Assembly: GCA_964477035.1 (NCBI GenBank)
Contig: CAYZCW010000005.1
Location: 124,001-188,000, forward strand
DNA from: SLSG01 sp964477035
Lineage (GTDB): Bacteria; Bacteroidota; Bacteroidia; Bacteroidales; UBA7960
DNA: 64,000 nt
Direction: 5' to 3'
Position numbers and translations under genes: made by a program. Below are positions 44,640 to 52,892 of the stretch, in pieces. Under the pieces are notes generated by a model, which searched no databases, was not told the DNA's origin, and saw only the letters and a list, made by a program, of their open reading frames with translations. Each line of letters begins with the position of its first letter. Within the stretch, counting starts at the first letter, position 1.

Positions 44640-45641
44640 ATGAAAGCGTTTATTAAAGGGATATCATATTATTTGCCCAAACAGGTTCTTTCAAACAGCG
44701 ACCTTGAAAAGGAATTTCCTGAATGGACGGCAGAAAAGGTTGGGAAGAAAATAGGCGTAAACAAAAGACACATTGCTGCCGAGGAAGAAACCTCTGCTGA
44801 CATGGCAGTAAAAGCAGCAAGGATGCTTTTAAAGGAGCATGAAGTCAATTCGGAAGTGATTGATTTTGTAATCTTATGTACGCAAAGCCCTGATTACTTT
44901 TTGCCCACTTCGGCATGCTTAATTCAGGACAAACTGGGAATTCCCGTTCATTCCGGTGCAATTGATTTTAACCTTGGCTGCAGCGGCTTCGTTTACGGTC
45001 TTGCGTTTGCAAAAGGCTTGGTTTTGGGAGGTATGGCAAAAAATGTCCTGCTGCTGACATCTGAAACCTATTCGAAGTTTATGCACCCGGCAGATAAGTC
45101 TAACCGTTCAATATTCGGAGATGCTGCTGCAGCCACACTAATTTCTGTAGACGGATTTGCAGAAATAAAGGAATTTAGTTTTGGAACCGATGGTAGTGGT
45201 GCTGAAAACCTTATTGTTCGCACGGGCGGATTTAGGCACCCCGGGACAAAGGAAGATTTAATGGATGATCCCTCAGGGAATCCTGTTTCGTCGGATTTTT
45301 TGTTTATGAACGGGACAGAAATTTTCAACTTTACCCTTGAAATGGTTCCGAAACTTGTTGAAGCAACGCTAATAAAAAACCAACTAAACCAGGAAAGCAT
45401 CAACATGTTTGTTTTTCACCAGGCAAACAAATATATGCTGAACTTCCTGAGGAAAAAGATCCGAATTCCGGAAGAACGGTTTTATTATTGCCTGGAAAAG
45501 ACTGGAAATACCGTTTCGGCAACAATTCCTATTGCCCTATATGAGGCCATAAGGGAAAAGAGGTTCAAAAAGGGTAACAATGTTCTTCTTGCAGGGTTTG
45601 GAGTCGGTTATTCCTGGGCAGGGACTGTCCTTAAATTTTAA
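44640..45641 (+). CDS. ketoacyl-ACP synthase III family protein
   Basis: 333 residues. Catalytic C114 (L-G-C-S-G-F), H260 (F-H-Q-A-N-K) and N290 (T-G-N-T-V-S) are all present, as in FabH. It would extend an acyl-CoA starter on the dedicated ACP by one C2 step. Linked to ACP and ketoreductase genes without their usual fatty-acid neighbours, which points to a special acyl group. Confidence 0.9.
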   Translation: MKAFIKGISYYLPKQVLSNSDLEKEFPEWTAEKVGKKIGVNKRHIAAEEETSADMAVKAARMLLKEHEVNSEVIDFVILCTQSPDYFLPTSACLIQDKLGIPVHSGAIDFNLGCSGFVYGLAFAKGLVLGGMAKNVLLLTSETYSKFMHPADKSNRSIFGDAAAATLISVDGFAEIKEFSFGTDGSGAENLIVRTGGFRHPGTKEDLMDDPSGNPVSSDFLFMNGTEIFNFTLEMVPKLVEATLIKNQLNQESINMFVFHQANKYMLNFLRKKIRIPEERFYYCLEKTGNTVSATIPIALYEAIREKRFKKGNNVLLAGFGVGYSWAGTVLKF

Positions 45642-45644
45642 ACT

Positions 45645-46283
45645 GTGGCAAAAAAGAAACTCTTTTTAATAGGGGCAGGAGACTTTGGTCGAGAGATGGA
45701 GTCCTGGATTGGTATGAATCCGGGCTTTTTTGATGAGTGGGAAGTGAAAGGATTTCTTGACAAGAACCCAAATGCCTTAAACGGTTTTCCTTCTGATTAT
45801 TCTGTCATTGGCTCACCCCTTGAGTATTCATTCGGAGACAACGATTATGTTTTGATTTGTATTACGAACCCAGAAACAAAAATGCTGCTTTCGCAAGCTC
45901 TTCAAGGGGTAGTCAGGTTTTATACGTATATAGACCATACTGCGATTGTAAGCAAATTTGTAAAGGTTGGTGGCGGATCAATTGTTGCACCCAATTGTAT
46001 TGTTTCTACAAATGTTGAAATCAAAGAGTTTGTAACTTTAAACTGCGGAACGCAAATCGGGCATGATTGCCGCGTGGGCAGGTTTTCTTCCCTTATGCCC
46101 AATGTAGACCTCGGGGGCGGCGTTGTGCTGGGGGAGCGGGTTTTCATGGGAACAAATTCAACAATTATCCCACGAAAAACTGTGTCTGATAATATTGTTA
46201 TTGGGGCAGGATCCATAGTTGTAAGAAATCTTTCCAAAGCTGGCACTTATTTTGGTAATCCTGCGTCGCATTTGAAGCTTTAA
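45645..46283 (+). CDS. NeuD/PglD-type acyltransferase
   Basis: 212 residues from a GTG. N-terminal Rossmann-like G-A-G-D-F-G-R-E (10-17), then left-handed beta-helix hexapeptides and H-D-C-R-V-G (about 145-150). PglD/NeuD proteins acetylate amino sugars from acetyl-CoA; at the end of an ACP cassette it may instead take the short acyl group from the ACP. Last gene of the polysaccharide operon. Confidence 0.82.
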   Translation: MAKKKLFLIGAGDFGREMESWIGMNPGFFDEWEVKGFLDKNPNALNGFPSDYSVIGSPLEYSFGDNDYVLICITNPETKMLLSQALQGVVRFYTYIDHTAIVSKFVKVGGGSIVAPNCIVSTNVEIKEFVTLNCGTQIGHDCRVGRFSSLMPNVDLGGGVVLGERVFMGTNSTIIPRKTVSDNIVIGAGSIVVRNLSKAGTYFGNPASHLKL

Positions 46284-46508
46284 TCTTAACAGTTCTTATA
46301 ATTAATTCATATTTTGTAAGTTATTAATTATTTCATCCCATACTCAAAACATAAATTTACATGAAAATATGTTTTGAAATGTCTTAATGAGTTTTTAATG
46401 TATAATAAATAGGTAATCAGCATTTAAACAAAAACCTGGCGAGGGGTTGACTCCAAAATTGTCTATTTAGTAGTTTAGTTCCAGTATCGAGAGCAAACTT
46501 AATCTGAC
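46284..46508 (+). other. AT-rich gap after the polysaccharide operon
   Basis: No gene, terminator or repeat recognised. Base composition drops sharply here. Confidence 0.5.
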
Positions 46509-46769
46509 ATGAAAGAGATTCGAAGGTACCGCGTTTTCCCCAGTGACCTAATATGGCACCCGGCATTTCGGGATGTTGCTCCTCATCTTGCCGAATGCAA
46601 ATACACCGAACATTTGGGTTGGTGTCCAAACGACAGGTTCATTCTGAATATCGGCCAAGATCGTTCCATTCATGCCAAAAGCTTCGCAGAATTCTTGAAG
46701 GTTCTTGAAAAACAACCTTCAGCGTTACAGCTTTGGGTGCACTTCCATTGGCAAGACAAGAACAAATAG
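46509..46769 (+). CDS. small unknown protein upstream of TIR-like relic
   Basis: 86 residues, with many aromatic and His residues (W-H-P-A-F, H-L-G-W-C-P) and a helical C-terminus. Not recognised. It ends 7 bp before the TIR-like pseudogene and could have been its partner, or could itself be part of a decayed gene. Confidence 0.45.
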   Translation: MKEIRRYRVFPSDLIWHPAFRDVAPHLAECKYTEHLGWCPNDRFILNIGQDRSIHAKSFAEFLKVLEKQPSALQLWVHFHWQDKNK

Positions 46770-46776
46770 AAATATC

Positions 46777-47304
46777 ATGTGCGGCATCGATGCTAGCCCC
46801 CGGCAGCTTGAGGTCTCGGTCGAGGCAACAGACTTGAACACGATAACGGCACTGCACGATAAGGGTCGCGAAATATTGCGTGCTGCAGTGCTGCAACCAG
46901 AAAAGTCCCTCTCTCTCTCTATATATATACGACCTGAAGAAGACGTTCTTCCTTGCTTATCGATTAGATGACACGGGCAAAGTTATATCGGCTTCGCTCG
47001 GCACATTTCTCCGTCGACTTGGCTTCGATGTATCGGAAGGATCCGGTTACGAGGCAAGGGATATCCCTGAGAATGTTGCTGACAACAGGATATCTTCGTC
47101 TGTGTGGCAACCCCGGGTGATCTGTCCTGGATTCTAAGCGAGATCGCATTTGTCAAGGCTTTGGACAAGTACATCATCATACTTTGCCAAGACAAAGGTA
47201 ACTTCAATCAAGTGATAATCGGAACAGATCACGAGTACTTGCCTTTCCCGCAAGGAAATGTCGAGAAAGCATACTCTGACCTCCTTTATGTTCTGCAATC
47301 TTAG
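46777..47304 (+). pseudogene. TIR-like domain protein, frameshifted
   Basis: Three pieces in changing frames. 46777-46920 encodes a helical N-terminus. A shift at the (CT)6(AT)4 run (46909-46928) leads to T-F-F-L-A-Y-R-L-D-D and L-R-R-L-G-F-D-V. A second shift near 47095 leads to F-V-C-V-A-T-P-G-D-L-S-W-I-L-S-E-I-A-F and I-I-I-L-C-Q-D-K up to the stop at 47304. Read together they give a TIR-type beta-alpha fold with the W-x-x-x-E site of NADase TIRs. Adding one dinucleotide at the first run would repair that frame; the second break needs a 1-nt gain or 2-nt loss. Confidence 0.6.
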
Positions 47305-47531
47305 AAGTTAAAAGGAACCGAGCAAATGCATGCTGAAACGAATTCGAGATCCTTACGATGCGCTGACTTCGAAGTGCCTGGTGTATAATGTGATGTCTTT
47401 GTGTAGTTTGATCAAGTAAACACAACGATATAAATGAAAAGAATTTGTGGAAGGACTGCAACAGTGACATCAATGTAGCCAGCGAATAAGTGATATTGCT
47501 AAAACAATTTACCAACCTTCATTTTATTACC

Positions 47532-47744
47532 ATGAAAGACAACTTTATCGCATTAACATCAAAAGACGGCCATGAGATAATTATTGGCATTGCCAATATT
47601 GCAATGATTCTAAAAGATGAATCATATGAATTTACTTCTGTTTATTTGAATGTTTTACAGAATCCAAGTCAGGCCAACAGTTACCCTTTTCTCATTGAAG
47701 TTAAAGAATCTGTTGAGAAAATTAAAAACATGATCGGGTTATAG
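47532..47744 (+). CDS. small hypothetical protein
   Basis: 70 residues from ATG 47532, strand-rich with a C-terminal helix (E-V-K-E-S-V-E-K-I-K-N). Not recognised. It ends 18 bp before the membrane protein gene and is probably co-transcribed. The 47305-47531 gap holds nothing I can name. Confidence 0.55.
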   Translation: MKDNFIALTSKDGHEIIIGIANIAMILKDESYEFTSVYLNVLQNPSQANSYPFLIEVKESVEKIKNMIGL

Positions 47745-47762
47745 TCTTTTTCATGTTCCGCA

Positions 47763-48836
47763 ATGAAACTAAAAGGAAAATATATACCCATCATTTCTGG
47801 CTTCCTGATTTTCATTGGGTATGTTTACAATCACAGCTTTTATAGCCGTTTTGGGATTGATATTGCTTCATATTTCACAACTGGTGAATTAATTCTTTCC
47901 TTCCTTCCATTAGTATTTCCAATTATCATTACTGTTGCAACTCTTTTTTTGTTTTTTCTGCTGAATTTACCAATTCAGGCAAAAAGAGCCAGGGAAGCAA
48001 AAGAAGCTGAAGAAAAAGGAAATGAACCCGAATATATTAATATTCCAAACATATTTAAAACCACAGGTTACTTTCTTTTTCATGGACCAAATAGGAATGA
48101 GAAAATTTTTCCGCAAGTTGTTAAATTTTTATTCAATTGTATCGTGGTTTTTTCTATACTTTTTTTCGCCTATCAGTTTGTTCATCCATTTTTTGACGAC
48201 TACACAAACCATTCAGGGGGAAGCTATTATTCGCCAGGTGGATACGTTATTGCCTGCCTTATTGTTTTCTTTTCATCTCGAAGGGTAATAGCTTACCTAG
48301 CGAAGCAATCTTATTACAATTTATACAACACAGAACCCGGCCATATTGAAAGCAGTACAAATTCAAATACTGAAGGTGATCCAAAAAATGATAAAAGCAA
48401 AATTATTAAAGAAGAGATTGCCCCCGGAAATGACTTTAAATTAAGTCAACAATTTAATAACGTTTTCACTTTTGTATTTCTCATAGGGGCTATTTGGGTA
48501 TACGGATCATATAAAGCTTTTCTGATACTTGAAAACAAGCCTTTATATAGTGTTTATATTGATGTTGAAGGAGGTTCGTATCAATCAAATGACCAGATTG
48601 TCTTTGTCGGACAAACCAAGGATTATTATTTTCTTAAAAATCTTAAACAAGATGAAGTTATTATCCTTCATCATAAGGATATCAAAAAAGTAAAAATTAA
48701 ACCCATTGATAAAGACAATTACTTTTCACCAAAAAATAAAGAGAAAAAAGTTTCACCTGCCCGAAATACTATTAATTCTTTCAAGGAGAAAGTAAATAAA
48801 TGGGGGGAGAAAAGGAAAGAAAAAACCTCAAATTGA
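47763..48836 (+). CDS. unknown membrane protein
   Basis: 357 residues with hydrophobic segments near 8-22, 43-70, 115-140, 155-175 and 235-255, and a charged, Lys-rich C-terminus (D-K-D-N-Y-F-S-P-K-N). No family recognised. Strongly AT-rich and with no link to the glycan genes; with the 70-aa gene it may be part of an inserted cargo. Confidence 0.65.
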   Translation: MKLKGKYIPIISGFLIFIGYVYNHSFYSRFGIDIASYFTTGELILSFLPLVFPIIITVATLFLFFLLNLPIQAKRAREAKEAEEKGNEPEYINIPNIFKTTGYFLFHGPNRNEKIFPQVVKFLFNCIVVFSILFFAYQFVHPFFDDYTNHSGGSYYSPGGYVIACLIVFFSSRRVIAYLAKQSYYNLYNTEPGHIESSTNSNTEGDPKNDKSKIIKEEIAPGNDFKLSQQFNNVFTFVFLIGAIWVYGSYKAFLILENKPLYSVYIDVEGGSYQSNDQIVFVGQTKDYYFLKNLKQDEVIILHHKDIKKVKIKPIDKDNYFSPKNKEKKVSPARNTINSFKEKVNKWGEKRKEKTSN

Positions 48837-49108
48837 CTTTATAAATTACTCATTGTTAAGCACATTTTCCCAGTATCATCCAACTCAGCCTTCTGTATGT
48901 TTTAAGCCTTGCGGCCGCTTTTTCATTGAGCATTTTCTATTGGACCTCAAAATAAGCCATTTTTGCCATTTTAATAGCCTTCTTCTCATTCCGGTCGTTT
49001 TTCCAGATAAGGAAATCGAGTTCCACTTGTCTTATCAAAAGTTGACAACTAAAGTCACATGGTGATACCATGCGACCTTTAATGGAAAGGATCTAGACAA
49101 AAGATGTT
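48837..49108 (+). other. gap with imperfect inverted repeat
   Basis: An inverted repeat at 49051-49080 (AAAGTCACATGGT / ACCATGCGACCTTT) lies just before the IS66 fragment and could be a left-over of the element's end. No gene seen. Confidence 0.4.
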
Positions 49109-49210
49109 ATGTTCCCGTTGGTAGAAAAATGGCAGACAAGCGGGCAGAGTCAGAAGCAATTTTGTTTAGACTACAGTATTAAGTATCACACTTTCGCCTA
49201 TGGGTTAAAC
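49109..49210 (+). mobile_element. IS66 TnpA-like remnant
   Basis: P-L-V-E-K-W-Q-T-S-G-Q-S-Q-K-Q-F and I-K-Y-H-T-F-A-Y match the small accessory protein TnpA of IS66. After about 32 codons the frame is broken (a T-to-G change plus indel where W-L-N-R-Y-Q is expected). No TnpB or transposase remains. Confidence 0.7.
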
Positions 49211-49269
49211 GCTATCAGCAATACCAATATCGCCTGGATGGATTTAAGGCCTCTTCAACTACTCGGAGT

Positions 49270-49623
49270 ATGGATTCATGTCAGGTTGAGATTTGGGGTT
49301 CAGGCAGGCCGTTAAGAGAGTTTTTGTGGGTGGACGGTATGGCTGATGCCTACGTGTTTGTGATAGAGCATGTAAATTTTGGCGATCTGGCCAAAAACAA
49401 AAAAGAGAACCGCAATACCCATATCAATATTGGCACGGGCATAGAGATCTCAGTTAAAGACCTTGTTTTAATGATACGCAGCGTGGTAGATTTTAAAGGC
49501 AAGGTGGTTTTCAACACTGACAAGCCTGATGGTACGCCACGAAAGCTTACCGATCCGACAATGATCCACAGCCTGGGCTGGCAGCATCAGATGCAGCTTG
49601 AGGATGGAATTAAACGACTTTAA
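49270..49623 (+). pseudogene. GDP-L-fucose synthase, 3' fragment
   Basis: The stretch V-E-I-W-G-S-G-R-P-L-R-E-F-L-W-V-D followed by H-I-N-I-G-T-G and L-G-W is the C-terminal third of WcaG/Fcl. The NAD-binding half and the catalytic S/Y/K are missing, replaced by the IS66 remnant. GDP-fucose synthesis from this copy is lost. Confidence 0.85.
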
Positions 49624-49673
49624 GACTGGTATATCTAGGCCCTATCCTCTCATAAATATTTTTCATTTTAAAT

Positions 49674-50855
49674 ATGGTTAATCCGAAACGTATCTTCCTC
49701 TCCCCGCCGCATATGGGAGGGGAGGAGGAGGTGTTTGTCAGGCAGGCGTTTGAGTCGAACTGGATTGCGCCGCTGGGGCCGAATGTGGATGGGTTCGAGG
49801 CGGACCTGGCCGCATATACGGGGGCGGAGCATGTGGCGGCCCTGGTGTCGGGCACGGCGGCGATCCACCTGGCGCTGATGCTGCTGGATGTGCATCAGGG
49901 CGATTTCGTGATTTGCCAGTCGTTTACGTTTTCGGCGACGGCCAACCCGATCTGTGTGTCGGGCGCCACCCCGGTGTTTGTCGACTCGGAGCCGGAGACG
50001 TGGAATATGTGTCCGGAGCTGCTGGAGCAGGCGATTGTGGCGTGTGTCGAGGGACGGGTGAAGGTGCGCATGGGCAAGGAGTTCCGGGAGGTGCCGGGGG
50101 GACGGCTGCCCAAGGCGATCATTCCGGTGCACCTGTATGGCATGCCGGCCAGAATGGATGAGATCATGGCGGTGGCCGGTAAGTACGGCATCCCGGTGGT
50201 CGAGGATGCGGCGGAGTCGCTGGGTTCGCTCTACAAGGGCCGGCATACGGGTGTGTTCGGCAGGATGGGGGTGCTGTCGTTCAATGGCAATAAGATCATT
50301 ACCACGAGTGGCGGGGGGGCGTTGTTGTCTGATGACCGGGCGTTGATTGAGCGCGCGCGGTTTCTGGCCACCCAGGCAAGGGACCCGGCCCCCCATTACC
50401 AGCATTCGGAGATCGGCTACAATTACCGCATGAGCAACATCCTGGCGGGGGTCGGACGCGGACAGCTTCAGGTGCTGGATGAGCGGGTGAAAAGGAGAAG
50501 GGAGGTCTTTGATTTTTACCGGGAGCTGCTGGAAGGCTTGCCGGGCTTTTCTTTCCTGCCGGAGCCGGATGGGTCTTTCTCCACGCGCTGGCTGTCGACG
50601 GTGCTGGTGGATCCGCATCTGACGGGGGGCGTGACCCGTGAGACGATCCGCAAGGCGCTGGAGAAGGAGAATATCGAGTCCCGTCCGCTGTGGAAGCCGC
50701 TGCACCTGCAGCCGGTGTTCAAGAGGTATCCGATGTTCCTGAACGGGGTGTCGGAGGGCTTGTTTGATAAAGGGCTGTGCCTGCCGTCGGGGACGGGGAT
50801 GACGGAGGATGATATGGAAAGGATTGCGGGGGTGCTGAAGGGGTTGGTGTTTTAG
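49674..50855 (+). CDS. DegT/DnrJ/EryC1 sugar aminotransferase
   Basis: 393 residues. S-F-N-G-N-K (202-207) carries PLP lysine K207; V-E-D-A-A-E-S (176-182) precedes it. Probably converts a UDP-4-keto-6-deoxy sugar to its 4-amino form (PglE-like). With the WbpM-type dehydratase at 52893 it could supply UDP-4-amino-4,6-dideoxy sugar. GC content and codon use jump upward here against the preceding 3 kb. Confidence 0.9.
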   Translation: MVNPKRIFLSPPHMGGEEEVFVRQAFESNWIAPLGPNVDGFEADLAAYTGAEHVAALVSGTAAIHLALMLLDVHQGDFVICQSFTFSATANPICVSGATPVFVDSEPETWNMCPELLEQAIVACVEGRVKVRMGKEFREVPGGRLPKAIIPVHLYGMPARMDEIMAVAGKYGIPVVEDAAESLGSLYKGRHTGVFGRMGVLSFNGNKIITTSGGGALLSDDRALIERARFLATQARDPAPHYQHSEIGYNYRMSNILAGVGRGQLQVLDERVKRRREVFDFYRELLEGLPGFSFLPEPDGSFSTRWLSTVLVDPHLTGGVTRETIRKALEKENIESRPLWKPLHLQPVFKRYPMFLNGVSEGLFDKGLCLPSGTGMTEDDMERIAGVLKGLVF

Positions 50856-50954
50856 GTATTGGGTTTTGGTGTAATTATAAAGGACGGTTACTTTGAAGAC
50901 TTCGTCCTGGCAACACCCGGATTATAAAACGGAACGCGGACATCAAACGGGTCA

Positions 50955-52103
50955 ATGAGAATTTATTTCGCCGATATACCAGATGGCCACGCTGCCTGGC
51001 TGCGGCTGTGGGAGCGGTCGGACGGGCGCGAGGTGTTCGCGCATCCGGGCTATGCGGGGCTGTGGGCGGATGACAGGACGCGGGCTTGTGCGGCGGTGTA
51101 TGAGTCGAACGGGGCCCGGGTGCTTTACCCTTTCCTGCTGAGGGATATAACGAAGGAGCCTTTCGGGAGGCCGGTCGCAGGACCGGCCTTCGATGTGATT
51201 TCGCCCTATGGGTATGGGGGTCCGGCGGCGGTGTGGCCGCGGGGGTCTGCGGTGCCATCCGATGGGGAAAAGGAAAAGCTTTACAAGGGGTTTTACGCGG
51301 CCTTTCATGCCTGGGCGGCGGAGAACCACGTGGTGAGCGAATTCGTGCGCTTTTCGCTGTTTTCTGAAGCGCGCCCCTGGTATGACGGCCATGTGGCGCA
51401 CCACAACGACAACATCGTGGCCCGGCTGGATGTGCCGGCGGAGGAGTTGTGGCGGGGGTTCAGGCATAAGGTGCGTAAGAATGTGCGCACGGCCAGGGAG
51501 CATGGGCTGAGGGTGGTGGCCGATGAGCGGGGGGAGCGGCTGGAGGATTTCCTGAAGGTGTATCACGATACCATGAAAAGGCGGCGGGCTTCCCAGGCGT
51601 ATTTCTTTTCTTCCGGCTTTTTCCGCGGACTGCTCGAGGGGGTGCCGGGCGGGGCGGTGTTTTTTCATGTGTTGTCGGATGGGCAGGTGGTGGCTTCCGA
51701 GCTGGTGCTGTGTGCCCGCGGGCGGGTGTATTCCTTCCTGGGTGGCACGCTGCGCAACTTCTATCCCATGCGGCCGGGCGATCTGCTCAAGGTGCACATC
51801 ATGGAATGGGCCCGGGAGAAGGGTTTCCGCGAGTTCGTGATCGGGGGAGGCTACCGGCCCCATGACGGCATTTTTGCCTTTAAGAGGGCGTTTGCCCCGG
51901 ACGGAATTGTGCCGTTCTTTGTGGGCAAGAGGGTGTTCGACCCGGAGAAGTACCGGCGGCTGTGTGAGGCGGCGGGGCGGCCGGCGGGTGGTGCTGTCGG
52001 GGAGTCTGCGGGGAAATCTGTGGCTCGCTTTGCTCTGGGGGCAGCGGACGTGTCAGCCGGGGAGCTTTATGGGGAAGGTTTTTTCCCGGCGTATAGGGGG
52101 TGA
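50955..52103 (+). CDS. FemAB-like GNAT protein near exosortase
   Basis: 382 residues; two GNAT-like halves: H-N-D-N-I-V-A-R-L-D (about 151-160), F-R-H-K-V-R-K-N-V-R-T-A (about 172-183), Y-H-D-T-M-K-R-R (about 210-217) and G-D-L-L-K-V-H-I-M-E-W-A. This is the FemAB/FemX fold; a FemAB-like family is known to accompany PEP-CTERM/exosortase systems. The last ~45 residues are Gly/Ala-rich. 83 bp upstream of exosortase 1. The acceptor is unknown. Confidence 0.78.
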   Translation: MRIYFADIPDGHAAWLRLWERSDGREVFAHPGYAGLWADDRTRACAAVYESNGARVLYPFLLRDITKEPFGRPVAGPAFDVISPYGYGGPAAVWPRGSAVPSDGEKEKLYKGFYAAFHAWAAENHVVSEFVRFSLFSEARPWYDGHVAHHNDNIVARLDVPAEELWRGFRHKVRKNVRTAREHGLRVVADERGERLEDFLKVYHDTMKRRRASQAYFFSSGFFRGLLEGVPGGAVFFHVLSDGQVVASELVLCARGRVYSFLGGTLRNFYPMRPGDLLKVHIMEWAREKGFREFVIGGGYRPHDGIFAFKRAFAPDGIVPFFVGKRVFDPEKYRRLCEAAGRPAGGAVGESAGKSVARFALGAADVSAGELYGEGFFPAYRG

Positions 52104-52186
52104 TAAGTGACTGTTGTCCTGCTTGTTGGCAATAGTTTTCGTTATGAACGAAAAATAGTTTTCATTACAAACAAAAGCTTTTACCA

Positions 52187-52774
52187 ATGGGCTTTGGAAG
52201 TTTGACCCGCCGGATAACCCGCTTTGCCGACCGCCACGGCCTTTCCTCCCTCCGCTACGTCGGGGTCTTCCTGCTGATCCTGTTCGGCTTCCATTTCCTG
52301 TACTCGGCGCTGGTGAATGAGGAGCTGATGATCGGCGGACTGGAACCGTTGTATTTGTATCTCCGCAGGGTGCTGTTCGTGCACAGCGCCTGGGTGGTGG
52401 AGCATGTGGTCGGCTACGACATCGTGCGGCAGGATTTTGCGATGGTGTTCGAGGGCGGCGGACGGCTCATCGTGGATGAGAGCTGCTCGGCGGTCAAATG
52501 GTTCGCGCACTTCCTGGTGCTGATGCTGCTGTTTCCGGGCCCCTGGAAACACAAGGCCTGGTTTATTCCCGCCGGACTCCTGATCACCCACGGGGTGAAT
52601 GTTGTTCGTATCGTCGGCCTCTCCATGGTTTTCGTGAACCGCTATCCTTCCTTTGATTTCTTCCACGATTACGTATTTCGCCCATTTTTCTACCTGGTGC
52701 TGTTCCTGCTCTGGGTGGTGTGGGTCGAATGGTTTTTCCTTCCCTCCCGCAAAACGGCGTCCCACACAAAATAA
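52187..52774 (+). CDS. exosortase 1
   Basis: 195 residues, about five membrane segments. The catalytic Cys C100 (D-E-S-C-S-A-V-K-W), Arg R141 (N-V-V-R-I-V-G-L-S) and His H160 (F-F-H-D-Y-V-F-R-P) of the exosortase/archaeosortase family are present at standard spacing. It is shorter than XrtA and similar to the compact Bacteroidota enzymes. It would cleave C-terminal sorting signals at the inner membrane. It differs clearly from exosortase 2. Confidence 0.9.
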   Translation: MGFGSLTRRITRFADRHGLSSLRYVGVFLLILFGFHFLYSALVNEELMIGGLEPLYLYLRRVLFVHSAWVVEHVVGYDIVRQDFAMVFEGGGRLIVDESCSAVKWFAHFLVLMLLFPGPWKHKAWFIPAGLLITHGVNVVRIVGLSMVFVNRYPSFDFFHDYVFRPFFYLVLFLLWVVWVEWFFLPSRKTASHTK

Positions 52775-52821
52775 GACGCCGTACATTTAAATTATCTCCA
52801 CCAAAAAACAAATAAAAAACA

Positions 52822-52857
52822 TTTGTTGGAATTTTTCCGAATAATGCGTTAACTTTG
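52822..52857 (+). promoter_or_regulatory. promoter of the WbpM-type gene
   Basis: TTTGTTG at 52822-52828 and TAACTTTG at 52850-52857, 21 nt apart, match the Bacteroidota consensus 36 bp before the next ATG. Confidence 0.6.
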
Positions 52858-52892
52858 ACGGGGATATTCTCCGACAAAAGGACAAATAAAGG

